From Manihot esculenta (taxonomy: Eukaryota; Streptophyta; Magnoliopsida; Malpighiales; Euphorbiaceae): 64,000 bases of DNA. The position numbers were made by a program, and so were the translations under genes. Shown here piece after piece: positions 10,277-21,223 of the stretch. The first letter of the stretch is position 1; each line of letters starts with the position of its first letter. The stretch lies in NCBI RefSeq assembly GCF_001659605.2, contig NC_035170.2, forward strand, positions 3,844,001-3,908,000. Reading direction: 5' to 3'. Under the pieces are notes generated by a model. It was not told the origin of the DNA and did not search any database. It worked only from the letters and a program-made list of their open reading frames with translations.

Positions 10277-12830
10277 TATATAATTCAAAAAATAATTATT
10301 ATTTAAATTAAATAATAAATTTTATTGTTAATATTACTTTTTATTAATTCAGTAGAATTTAAAATTATATTATTATTGTAATTATATTTAATAAGTTTTC
10401 AATTTTTGTCAAATATTTATTAGAAATGTAAATATATTTGAAAAAAAGTGTAAATGATAAAGTAAAGTAAGAAAAATAGAAATAAGAGAAAAGTAAATGA
10501 TATGAAATAAGAAAAAATAATAAAATAGAAAGAAAAGGAGAAAAAAAAAGAAAATAATAGAAAATAAAATTTATAGAAAAGAAGAAAGGATGAGAGAAGA
10601 GATAAATAAGAGAAAATATAATAAATACTTAAATAAGAAAATAAATAAAGAGAAAATAAAATGATAAAAATTATAAAAAGATGAAGAAAATGAGATGAAA
10701 GAGAAGAAAAGAAAATGGAGAAAATAATAAAAAAGAAAATTATAGAGAAATTGAAAAAAAAAAGAGAAAAGAATAGTAGAAAAATAAAAATAATAAAAAA
10801 ATTATAAGATAAAAAATTTAAATAAAAGAAAAATATAAAATAAATAAAATGAACAAATAAAAAAAAAAGAAAATAACGTTCTATTTATAACGATGAATAA
10901 ATAATAAAAAGAATAAATTATTAATAAATTTAGTATTAGATTTAGAATTTGATATTAATTTTTTTTTTTAAAAAAAAAAGATTTTTAGACTGTACTTTTG
11001 GTTCGTAATGTATGTATGAGTCTTGGGCACAAGAGCCACAGTTTACCCACTTTAGTTTACCTGGTGTTGCCCTTGGTCTTCCAACACCAATAATGACTTT
11101 ATCTAGAGAAGCCCACTAATAAAACAAAGCAAGTCTTTATGGGAACAAAATCTCTAAATAAAATTCCCAAATTGCATGAACAAAGGCTTGCACTTTTAAT
11201 ATTTACAAATATTTTAGGGCTTTATAAAATTCAAATAGTCCTATATATAATTTTAAATTACTGAATTATATTATTTTATAAAAATGAAAAATTGAAATAT
11301 TAAAGTTAAAATCTTTCAAAATTTAACTAAATATTAAATTCGTGAAATTCGCTAAAAAGATATTATTTGTTTTAAATTATGCTTAATATTAATTAGTGAT
11401 TTTCACTGGAGAGAGCATATATATAAGTTTGAATCGAAAAATCAAATCAAATCGATTAATTTTGGTTTAATAATTTGATTAATTGAAATATTCAATTCAG
11501 TTCGATTAATATTTTTCAGTTTATTTGATTTTCGATTTGATTCTGTTTAAATGTGTTAAATAATCGACAAACCGAATAATCGATTTTATACATATTTTTA
11601 TTATGTAGAACACTAATTTTATTCATACTTTTAAATTTTATATGAATTTATATGAATTTTTTTAAATATTATCATTATAAATTCAGACAATATTTATTGA
11701 TAAATTTATATAAAATATTTATTAAATTATTTTATTGAAATTAGAAGTAAAAAATTTTAAAAAATTACATATTTCGGTTTGAAGTAACCGAATCAAATTG
11801 ATTTTTATCGATTTGATTTAATTCAATTATATTTTTATAATCAATTTTTTTAATTTTTAATATTTTTACAATTCAATTTTCAATTTTTCCAGTTTAACAA
11901 CCTAATGATAAGAATTAAATAGTAATCCTCCCTTCTTATAATTCTATGACTAGTATAATCTTTAATGGAAGAATCTCATTACATATGGAAAAAAAAAAAA
12001 ATTAAAGTGTATCAAGAAAGTTCATGCATAAAAACTACAATGCTGTTAATAAAATTTTAAAATATAAAAAATACTTTTCTTTTAAAAAAAATTAAATAAC
12101 TTAATTTTTTATTTAATTAGAGAAAATATTCTTTATTAATTAATTTTTTTTAAGTATATCAAACGTTATATTTTCAAGAAAAGCAAGAATTAAAAATTTT
12201 ATTTCATTTTTTTTAATAGAGAGGACTTGAAGTAAACTACAAAGAAAATTATTGAGTTTCTAGATAAGATCAGAAATTAACCACATCAATATTTTCTTGG
12301 TCTATGATCTTCATTAATAGAGACCTAGACTACTACTTTGTCATGATACTAATCATTAAGAAGAATTACCATAGTTTTTTTTTTTTTTTTTTGTTCATCT
12401 TAATGGAGACATTAAGATTAATAAAATGGATAAAAGTATTTGGTCTTACATGTATAGACCAAGAAAATATTGATATGGTTAAATTTCTGGTCTTATCTAG
12501 AAACTCAATTATTTTTATCTACAAAAATGTAAGCCTTTGTTTATGCAATTTGACAAATATTGTTTTTATGAGGTCATTTAAAGGGTTAAATCATATTTTA
12601 CAAGAATTTATCAATTCCTTTTAGTGATTTTCTTCCCATTGAGTGGGGAATGGAGGCCATGGAGTCCTAACAGACCTTTCACTGCCTGCAATTTCCTGGA
12701 AAGTTTCTCGTTACATCACAAGCCTAGAATCCTTTGCCCATTGCATGATTATATCTTAGTAGACATATTGGCTTTTGGTTTTATTTTTCATCATTATGAT
12801 TACATCAGAGACTGATACGCACCCAGCAGA

Positions 12831-12900
12831 GTCAGTCAACGCGGACCAGTTAGTATCCACCTTCCCCAATAGCAACAATGGCTCTTCTCTATATAAACCC
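12831..12900 (+). promoter_or_regulatory. EXO70H copy A core promoter: TATA box and W-box-like site
   Basis: TATATAAA lies at 12890-12897, about 70 bp upstream of the first ATG (12967) in an otherwise GC-moderate stretch. AGTCAA at 12834-12839 is TTGACT on the minus strand, a WRKY W-box core. Both are preserved in copy B (25000-25007 and 24944-24949). Functional use is inferred from position only. Confidence 0.6.
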
Positions 12901-12966
12901 TTCTTCATCACAAATACTTAGCAAATCAAAGGGAAGGATTTGGATTAATTACCCTTTCAAGTCTCA

Positions 12967-14850
12967 ATGATTCTCTCAGAGTCTCCTAAGAGTAATCATA
13001 AAACTACAAGCATGGCAAGGAAAGGGCTGTCAACTCTCTTCTTTTCATCCTCAAAAACACTTTCTTCTTCTAATTCCTTTCCAAGCTCTTCTGTTCCTTC
13101 CTCTCCTGTTGTTCACAAGTTCACTGAATCTATGATGGAAGAGAACATTCAAATTGCAGAGTTAATCATCAAGAAATGGGACTCTGAATCATCATCAGCT
13201 TCCCTATTCCACCAGAGAAAAGAAGCAAAGGAGTTCCTCAGATGTGTCAAAGATCTCCGCCGAGCCATGCACTTTCTGGTGTCTGAACATTCAGCCTCTG
13301 ATAAGCTTGTTCTTGCTCAAACCCTCATGCAAATTGCCATGAAAAGACTTGAAAAAGAATTGTATCAGATTCTGTCTGCAAATCGTGACCAACTTGATCC
13401 AGAGTCTGTTTCAGGTCTATCCTCAGATGGCTCTAGCAATTCTGAAGATGAAGATGAGGTTGAATTTGAAGAAGAGATTAAACTAGCTGGTGAATCAATC
13501 AGTAAGGTTGAGAGAGAAGCAACAAACGCCATGTCTGATCTCAAGTTAATAGCTGATTGCATGATAATTTGTGGCTATGGCAAAGAGTGTGTCAAAATAT
13601 ACAAGCTCATCAGGAAATCCATAGTAGATGAAGGACTCTATCTTCTTGGAGTTGAAAAGTTCAGACCTTCCCAAATTCAAAAAATGAACTGGGAAGCTCT
13701 TGAGCATCTGATCAAGAACTGGCTCAATGCAGTAAAGATTGCAGTCAAAACACTGTTTACTGGAGAAAAAGCTCTCTGTGATCAAGTTTTTTCTGCATCT
13801 CAGACTATCAGAGAATCATGCTTCACTGATATTACCAAGGAAGCTGCAATAAATCTGTTCAGATTTCCTGAACTTGTATCTAAGAGCAAGAAAACACCAG
13901 AAAGAATTACCCTGCTAACGGAACTCTATGAAGCTCTCTCCAATCTTTGGCCAGAGATTGGATTCACATTCAACTCTGAATCAACTTCAGCAGTTAAACT
14001 GCAAGCTTCTTCATCGCTGCAGCGACTTGGCGAATCAGTTCGTGCTATTCTATCTGACTTTGAATCAACAATTCAAAAGGACTCGTCAAAAGCCACTGTT
14101 CCCGGCGGCGGTATTCACCCCCTGAATCGGACAGTGATTAATTACATATCTAAGCTTGCAGATTACGGTGGGGTTCTCTCTGAAATCTTCGCAGACTCTT
14201 CACCAGCATTGCCTGAATCGTACTTCGAGAGTCCCACCTCTGCTGACGGCTCAATCCCAGCAACCTCCGTCCTCCTGGCTCGGCTCATTCTAGTTCTTCT
14301 CTGCAAGCTTGACACTAAAGCAGAAGCTTACAGAGATGTGTCTTTGTCATATCTATTCCTCGCAAACAATCTTCAATTTATCATCGAAAAGGTCTGCAAC
14401 ACAAACCTGAAGCTCCTGCTAGGCGAGGATTGGATCGTCAAGCATGCGAAGAAGGTGAGACAATATGCAGCCAACTATGCAGCAATGGCTTGGAATAAGG
14501 TGTTGTCGTCTTTGCCAACTTCTCCAGAACTATCCCCAGAAGCAGCAAAGGAATGTTTTCGCAGGTTTAATGCAGCTTTTGAAGAAGCATATAAGAAACA
14601 GATATCATGGATTGTAGCAGATGGAAAGTTAAGGGATGCATTGAAGGTATCCATAGCTAAAAAACTTGTACCAGCTTACAGAGAATTTTCTGAAAAGTGT
14701 GTAGTGATTTTGAGCGGAGAGAAGAATCTGGAATTGCTGGTGAGGTTTAGTACAGATGATCTGGGGAATTACCTGTCAGATTTGTTTCATGGAGTTGCAA
14801 TTTCAGACAGTTCCCCATCATCTTCTTCGCGTGGATGTATAATCCGATGA
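12967..14850 (+). CDS. EXO70H1: Exocyst subunit EXO70 family protein, EXO70H clade (copy A, 627 aa)
   Basis: Intronless gene for a plant EXO70. EXO70 is a subunit of the exocyst, which tethers secretory vesicles at the plasma membrane and binds phosphoinositides through its C-terminus. Plant EXO70H members are linked to defence and trichome or pollen secretion. Visible features: a Ser-rich N-terminus starting MARKGLSTLFF (Met16 at 13012, which may be the true start, giving 612 aa); an acidic spacer around residues 160-185 (SEDEDEVEFEEE); and an all-helical EXO70 domain from about residue 240 to 605, with the conserved TxxLxxxYEALSNLWPEI and HPLxRxVxNYI signatures. The length is normal for the family. 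It shares all but six residues with copy B. H1 versus H2 assignment is uncertain. Confidence 0.93.
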   Translation: MILSESPKSNHKTTSMARKGLSTLFFSSSKTLSSSNSFPSSSVPSSPVVHKFTESMMEENIQIAELIIKKWDSESSSASLFHQRKEAKEFLRCVKDLRRAMHFLVSEHSASDKLVLAQTLMQIAMKRLEKELYQILSANRDQLDPESVSGLSSDGSSNSEDEDEVEFEEEIKLAGESISKVEREATNAMSDLKLIADCMIICGYGKECVKIYKLIRKSIVDEGLYLLGVEKFRPSQIQKMNWEALEHLIKNWLNAVKIAVKTLFTGEKALCDQVFSASQTIRESCFTDITKEAAINLFRFPELVSKSKKTPERITLLTELYEALSNLWPEIGFTFNSESTSAVKLQASSSLQRLGESVRAILSDFESTIQKDSSKATVPGGGIHPLNRTVINYISKLADYGGVLSEIFADSSPALPESYFESPTSADGSIPATSVLLARLILVLLCKLDTKAEAYRDVSLSYLFLANNLQFIIEKVCNTNLKLLLGEDWIVKHAKKVRQYAANYAAMAWNKVLSSLPTSPELSPEAAKECFRRFNAAFEEAYKKQISWIVADGKLRDALKVSIAKKLVPAYREFSEKCVVILSGEKNLELLVRFSTDDLGNYLSDLFHGVAISDSSPSSSSRGCIIR

Positions 14851-15342
14851 ACTGATAATTCTAATAAACGGTGAATTAGAATAAAATTTTAAAATTATTC
14901 GTTAATTTTTTTACTTATTATGTAAGATTTTTTTTTTTCATAACGATTGGAGGGTATTATGAAATAATATTTTGTACAACACTATTAAACATATTTCTGA
15001 ACTTATAAGGCACTCGAGCGATGCTGCGTTGCAACTATGAAATTTTCGATAATTTTATTAATTAAAAAATTTATTGCAAAATTTTTAAAATTAAAAATTT
15101 ATATAATGTGAGCATTAAGAGATTGAAAAATTAAAATTAACAACCACAAACAGAATATTAAGATTAACTTATAGAATAAATAATTCAAGATAGGATTTTT
15201 ATTTTAAAATTAAAAAAATTATTATTTAGTCTTTCGATTTTAAAAAATACATAAAAACCCATTAATTAGTCTCTTAGTTAATTTTAGTCATTAAATATTG
15301 TAAAAAAATATTTTAAAAAAGTCTAAAATACTCTTTAATAGA

Positions 15343-15636
15343 CACGGTAAGAAACTGTTGAAATAATAATAGAAATTAGTAACAGAATTGATTTCATTAG
15401 TGATACTAACACAATTTATAACGGAGTGCAAAATATATTATTTTATTAATGGAAGTGAATGAATTATAGATTTCGTTATTAAATATATGAATTACTAATG
15501 GATGTTTATTTCTACTATAGATTTAATAACATAAATATTTCAGTTATAAAGTCCATTATTGAACTGTAATTTGCGAGTGAAATCAATAACATATACCTTG
15601 TTTGTTAGTGTCAATAATAGAAAGTTTTTGTTAGTG
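15343..15636. mobile_element. CACTA-type MITE, copy A (294 bp)
   Basis: The left end CACGGTAAGAAACTG and right end CTTTTTGTTAGTG (inverted: CACTAACAAAAAC) form CACTA-like terminal repeats. The flanks are AGA on both sides, a 3-bp TSD. The copy B counterpart at 27439-27568 keeps a perfect CACTATAAGAAACTG end. The interior carries AGTAATGG-like subterminal motifs and no coding capacity. Confidence 0.6.
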
Positions 15637-15838
15637 AGATTTAAATCCCTAAAACAATACATCACTTCCCTCTCACTGCTCGTAATTTATTTATTGCAAT
15701 CTCTCTCTATATACATATATATATATATAGTAATCCCTACTGCAGTTATCGGCGATTTCCCTCTCAGGCTCATTGAATAGGGTCTCATTACCTATTATCG
15801 GCACCTCCCCTTAATTCCTTCTCAATCTCGATTAAGAA

Positions 15839-17858
15839 TGTAATACCCGGCTAGAGTCCGGCGTCGGAAGTCCTGTAGTCCGGTGGACTTTCGGATGTCG
15901 GAATCCTCTGGAAGGGTACGGCTTATGTTTTTCTATGTTTTCTATGTTTTGAAAGCATTTTCATGTTTTAAAGTGTTTACAGAAGTAAGAAAAGCAACAA
16001 GGGAGAAAAGCCAAGGTTCGGCCGCCGAAGGTCACTTTCGGCCGCCGAACGTGCATGGCATTCGGGTTCTCCTTCGGCCGCCGTAGTTGGTCTGGCCAGC
16101 CAACTATAAAAGGCCCTAGGTCGGTCAAATGGATAAGATTTGCTGTCCATTTGCACGAGCTGAGGTGAGACTTGATCTTCCTTGAGTGATTTATGTGTTT
16201 TCTCAAAGTTTTCATGGTTTTGATGGATTTGCATGTGGTTTTGAAGTTTTTGAGCAAAAGAGTGAAGTTTGGAAGTTTGGAGACTTTGAGAGAGGATTTC
16301 TCCATCTCTCCACGTTGGGATCGTTTAATCTCTTGTTTGGAAGAGGTAAGTGAAGATCCTGAACTTCCTTTCTTGAGTTTTAAAGGTTTTATGGAAGTTT
16401 TATGGGTAGGATGCATGATAGGGTTTCGTTGAGGTTTTTGATGATCTTTGGTGTATATGTATGCTTAAGTGTTATTTGTGATGTTTGATGGAGGTGTTAT
16501 GAGAGGTTAGGACCTCTTTATGCATGTTATATGGTATATGCTAGTTGGAAGTAGTTGCTATGCATGTTGGATAGGTTTTGGGTGAAGTTTGCATGAAACA
16601 GAGCAGGTTTCTGTCCAACGGGCAAAACCAGGTTCGGCCGCCGAAGGAAGGTTCGGCCGCCGAAGGAAGGTTCGGCCGCCGAAGGAAGGTTCGGCCGCCG
16701 AACCCCTTGTGGAGGCAGTTTCGGCTGCCAAAGCTTGCCCCCGAACATTTGGACTTTCGTCTCTGGAGGCAAGGTTCGGCTGCCGAAGGTTGAGTTTCGT
16801 CTCTGGACGAGACTTTCGGCTGCCGAAGATGCCGCCAAACATGCATGAGTTTCGTCTCTGGAGGGGAGTTTCGGCCGCCGAACCTGCCGCCGAAAGTGCC
16901 CTGTCCAGCTTTCTTTTGCATGATTTATGTGATTGTTCTAGGATGCTTTAGAGGGTTTTTGGGGAGTTTCTTAGAGATGTTCTTGAGTTAGTTTGGTCCC
17001 TCATTTCAGTCCACCTGTGTAGGAACGGACCAGAGGAACCAAGGAGGTCAGCAGTGAGCACTGCTTCAGAACCTGCAGAGTCAGTATAGAGTCAACCAGA
17101 GGTGAGTGGAACTGAACTAAAGCTTTGAATATGAGAACTCAAACATTTTGAGCATGTTTCATGCATCATTTATGCCATGTTTATAGTTTTGCATTAGTGA
17201 GCACGAAGATGTTGCATTAATCAGTGCATGTACAGATCGGGCGTAGCTTGGATTCATTAGCCCCCTAAATGAAGACCTGAGGAGCCCTGAAAGGGCCGGG
17301 CACATGGTACCATAGGGTGCTGAATGAAGACCTGAGGAGCTCCTTCGTGGGCCGGGCAATGTGGGGAAATTTTGAATTAGTCCGTCTGAGATTATGTGAT
17401 TTACTTGTGTTATGATGCATTCCATGAGATCATGTTTTATCACCTGTTTTATATGTACTACTCACTGGGCTAGTATAGCTCACCCTTCTCCCTTAACCCC
17501 AGTCTTGCAGGTTCAGAGTCCAGAGAAGTCAGCAGGGTACAGATAAAGAGAAGAGTTATATAATAGCTAGTGTGGACATGTAATTGTATAAGAAAGTGTA
17601 TGTTGTATAGATGATGCTTGACCTTATGAGTTGTAATCCCGTTTGTATATACATGGTCTGTTATGAAAATGCTTTTAGTGTCTATGTTTGTATGAAAAAC
17701 CAGACTTAACATTATATGAGAGGACCCGCCTAGAGCAAAGATGAGAGCTCTAGCAGGGGTTTTATAGTACAGAGTTAGCGCATGCACAGGTTAAGCCTTG
17801 GAACAGAGAAAAGTTTTAATGTTTACAGAAAATGTATGATCATGTATGGGATATCACA
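15839..17858 (+). repeat. Ty3/gypsy-type LTR (~2.0 kb), probably solo or truncated
   Basis: It begins TGTAATACCCGG and ends GGGATATCACA, the form of many plant chromovirus (Tekay/Del-like) LTRs. It interrupts the duplicated segment: copy B continues past the equivalent position at 35465. It contains at least eight copies of the palindrome TTCGGCCGCCGAA or its TTCGGCTGCCGAA variant (16017-16085 and 16633-16890). No internal gag-pol adjoins it. The left flank AAGAA and right flank GGTAC do not match, so there is no TSD. Orientation is assumed from the TG...CA ends and is weakly supported. Confidence 0.65.
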
Positions 17859-17872
17859 GGTACACAGAGTTC

Positions 17873-18471
17873 ATGCAATCAGCTATTAACTTGAGATCAG
17901 GCATGACGATTTTTGCTTCTCTCTCAACCTTAGTGATTGATGATTCACCAGCTATTTTAATCTCTCCTTCAGATTCAATCTCGTCTTCATCTTTAGAATT
18001 GGTCGAGCTATCTGAAGATAGACCTGAAATAGACTCTGGATCAAGTTGGTCACGATTTGCAGACAGAATCAGAGACAATTCTTTTTCAAGTCTTTTCATG
18101 GCAAGTTGCATGAGGTTTTGAGCACGAACAAGCTTATTAGAGGCTGAATGTTCAGACAGTAGAAAGTGCATGGCACGACGGAGATCTTTGACACATCTGA
18201 GGAACTCGTTTGCTTCTTTTCTCTGGTGGAATAGGGAAGCTGATGATGATTCAGAGTCCCATTTCTTGATGATTAACTCTGCAATTTGAATGTTCTCTTC
18301 CATCATAGATTCAGTGAACTTTTGAACAACAGGAGAGGAAGGAACAGAAGAGCTTGGAAAGGAATTAGAAGAAGGAAGAGTTTTTGAGGATGAAAAGAAG
18401 AGAGTTGACAACCCTTCTTCTTGCCATACTTGTAGTTTTGCGATTACTCTTAGGAGACTGAGAAAAATCAT
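17873..18471 (-). pseudogene. Inverted, 3'-truncated third EXO70H copy
   Basis: The minus strand matches the first ~200 codons of the EXO70H genes (same Ser-rich start, [18 protein letters not shown] segment, acidic spacer). It ends abruptly after LKLIADCM at 17873, next to the Ty3-type LTR at 15839-17858. The first ~22 codons are scrambled by small compensating indels, and the EXO70 domain proper is absent. Its 5' flank with the leader and promoter region continues to about 18588, then resumes at 19678-19930 after an AT-rich insertion. It is more diverged from copies A and B than they are from each other, so it predates their split or derives from another paralogue. Confidence 0.85.
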
Positions 18472-18593
18472 TGAGACTTGAAAGGGTAATTAATCCAAAT
18501 CCTTTCCTTTGATTTGCTAAGTATTTGTGATGAAGAAGGGTTTATATAGGGAAGAGCCTTCGTTGTTATCGAGGAAGGTGGCTACTAGCCGGT

Positions 18594-19672
18594 GACTGAA
18601 ATTCAGTTCAGTAGCCTAATTTAAATAAATATTTCTCATTTTATTATTTTATCAATTTTATTTTTATTATTTTAAATTATTATTTATTTTTTTATTATAA
18701 TAATATATAATTAATTATTATAATTCTATTTAATTTTATATTATTTTTAAATAAACCTATTATTAATTATTATTTTTTAAATAAATATTTAAAATATTTA
18801 TTAATATTTATACAAATTAATACTTTTAAAATAGTATAATTGAAAAATCAATAAAATAAATTATTTTTTTAATGTATGTAAAATTAAAATTAATAAAAAT
18901 GATAGAATCAAAAGAATATAAAATAAATATATATTTAAAAAATAAATTTCTATAAAAAATAAATAAACTATTATAATGTTATTTTCATTTATTTTTTAAT
19001 GATTAAAATATATTTTTAATAATATATTATCGTTATTTGTAAATAAATTTTTTAATATAAGTTATCCATCAATTATTTATATTTCATCACTAGAGTTAAT
19101 TTTTAACGATATTTATTGTAAAAAAATATTTCTGCTATGATTATAACATACAAATTCATAAGAAAAATATTATTAAAATAATATAATATTTTAATACATA
19201 ATTTATTACTGAAATTTATTTTTTTTAAAAAATTTTAACCCATTAAAATTTATTTTTATATAATTTCAATCATATAAAAAAATTAATAATTAAGTGAAAT
19301 AAAAAATATTAATAAAAATTATATATAAAATTAAATTAAATAATATGTAAATAATTTAAGAAAAAAATTTAAATCCAGATTTGAATTTGAAATTAAATTT
19401 TTTAAATTGAAAAATAATATAAAAGATAAAGGGTTAAATAGTAAAAAAAAATTTAATAAATGAATTAAAGAGTTTGAATTTCTTATAATGATGATTTAAT
19501 TAAATAATTTTAAAATAAAAATAGTTAGATAAATTTTTAAAATATATAAAGATTTAACGATAAAATAATTTTTTATCTTTTAAAAAAAATTATTTATATA
19601 TTTTTAAAAAAATTTAAAAATTTCAAGAAGATTCATACTCTTGGCTATGAGTGGCTTCGTCCCAGATTACAT
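18594..19672. mobile_element. 1.08-kb AT-rich insertion of unknown class in the inverted EXO70H promoter
   Basis: The inverted promoter matches the direct copies on both sides of this block, and the block is flanked by CCGGT at 18589-18593 and 19673-19677, a likely 5-bp TSD. It starts GACTGAAATTCAG and ends CAGATTACAT, is almost pure A/T runs internally, and shows no ORF, terminal inverted repeat or polyA tail. Confidence 0.5.
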
Positions 19673-19677
19673 CCGGT

Positions 19678-19930
19678 TTGCATTGACCGACTCTGCTGGG
19701 TGCGTATCAGTCTAGAAGAGAGAGATTGTTGACATGATTTTTTGATTGTTTTGAGTTTTATTTTGTGATGTAATCATAATGACGAAAAGCCAATACGACT
19801 ACTAAGAAGTGGAATGACCAAAGGATTCCTAGGCTTGTGATTAAATAGGAGTCCATGGCTCCCATTCCCTCCCCCCACTTCCCCTTCGTGGATTTCTTCC
19901 TATGATAAATGTTCAATTTACTCTATCTAC
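19678..19930 (-). repeat. Distal promoter fragment of the inverted EXO70H copy
   Basis: The minus strand corresponds to about 12640-12835 of copy A, including the CACCCAGCAGAGTC and CCTAGGAATCCTTTG blocks. It completes the promoter split by the insertion at 18594-19672. Confidence 0.75.
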
Positions 19931-19974
19931 AGATGGAAGAAGAATACATTTTCTTTTTCAAGTCTTTTTAAGTT

Positions 19975-21165
19975 TTATTTTTTTTAAAAAAAAAGGAATA
20001 GAGCTCTTATTTTATTAATCTAGGTCATAAAAGTCCCAACCTATCAGCATTCAGTAAAAATTTAATAGTAACAGGAGGCTATTGATAAATTTTCAAATTA
20101 AAATCATCACCAATGGTTAAACTATTCAAACGATTCGCTTCCACCTTTGATTTCCTATAAATTTTTACCATCTTGACTTCCCAGTTTTTATTGATAATAT
20201 CACGGCAATTTCTCACCAAATTAGCAACTTTAAAAACTCCTACACCTCTACCTGCAAGTAAATCTAACGCGAGTTGAGAATCTGTTTGAATTTCAACCTT
20301 CTTCCACCCTGAATCCCATGCTAATACTAAAGCATAATATATTTTCCATAGCTCCACAATTGCTCAAAAACGAAAGCCCAAAAGTCATCTATCTACCTTC
20401 ATTGTTTCGAAAATAACCTGCACAACTTACCCTTCCTGCTGACAACAATGCACTACCATCGGAATTCACTACCACCTAGCCTGTTTCTGGCGGCTTTCAC
20501 CCAACATACTTCAAAGACCGGCCTGTTGGTTCAGACCCAGCCTGCACCGAAAACCTCCATGTATGAACATATTCTTTTGCTCGAAACTGAATAAAGGACG
20601 CATCAATAGTATTCTGGTCATTATTCTCATTAAAAAACAACAAGTTTCTTCGCTTTCATAACCATCAAACAGCCGAACTAAAAAGCACATCCCATGTTAT
20701 TCCATTAGCCAATAACCCTACTTTTTCTATATTAGCAGATAGCCATAATGACACATTCAAAATATCAAAAAATGGAGAAACTAAATTGGTAGGTAAAAAG
20801 GAATTCCAAATTTGTTTCACATGTTGGCAATCTTGTAGAGCATGCAAAACAGATTCACTTGCAACTCCACAAAGAGGACAAATCATAATCAATAAATTAT
20901 CGCTTTCGACGTTGAACATTAACTATGATTTTTTTATGTGCCACTTCCCACAAAAACACTCGAACTTGCTGTGGCACCCTAACCTTTCATAGCTCTTGTC
21001 AATCCATATTAGATCCTGACACTTCTGAATAAAACATATCAAACCCTGACTTAAATGTATATGAGCAAGAAGAAGAATGCTTCCACGCAAAATTATCTAA
21101 ACACGACCTATCATCAACTAAAGTAATTGGTTGGAAATATAAAAGGACATCAGTAGGAAAGAAGA
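19975..21165 (-). pseudogene. 5'-truncated LINE (L1-type) fragment: zf-RVT and RNase H
   Basis: On the minus strand, from 21165 downwards: a decayed stretch with the reverse-transcriptase C-terminal context (RVPQQVRVFLWEVAHK), then a zinc-binding zf-RVT segment at 20919-20665 (CPLCG, then HALQDCQHV and IWNSF), then an RVT_3/RNase H-like segment at 20357-20079 (ALVLAWDSGWKKVEIQTDS, later NRLNSLTIG). Frameshifts and stops separate the pieces. An A/T run near 19973-19995 may be the polyA end. The catalytic endonuclease and RT core are missing, as expected for a 5'-truncated insertion. Confidence 0.75.
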
Positions 21166-21168
21166 GAA

Positions 21169-21172
<4 letters not shown>

Positions 21173-21220
<48 letters not shown>
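21173..21220. repeat. (AT)n microsatellite
   Basis: About 48 bp of uninterrupted TA dinucleotides between the LINE fragment and the AT-rich left end of duplication copy B. 21221-21608 is AT-rich with no recognisable feature. Confidence 0.95.

Positions 21221-21223
<3 letters not shown>

Larger units (their letters stand above)
10286..15838. repeat. Segmental duplication, copy A (contains EXO70H)
   Basis: Collinear with 21609-27742 plus 35336-35465 (copy B), from the shared CAAAAAATAATTATTATTT at the left to CTCAATCTCGATT at the right. Identity is very high across the gene and its 3' flank, and lower with indels in the AT-rich 5' flank. Copy A lacks the solo LTR, SINE-like insert, 80-bp promoter duplication and Athila B element of copy B. 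10286-12300 is extremely AT-rich noncoding DNA with GAAA and TTTA runs and a degraded MITE-like stretch near 11410-11910. Confidence 0.85.

Noticed and set aside
12304..12815. ORFs upstream of EXO70H copy A, with counterparts at 24123-24963
   Set aside because: They lie in AT-rich flank, differ by indels between the two copies, and show no domain.
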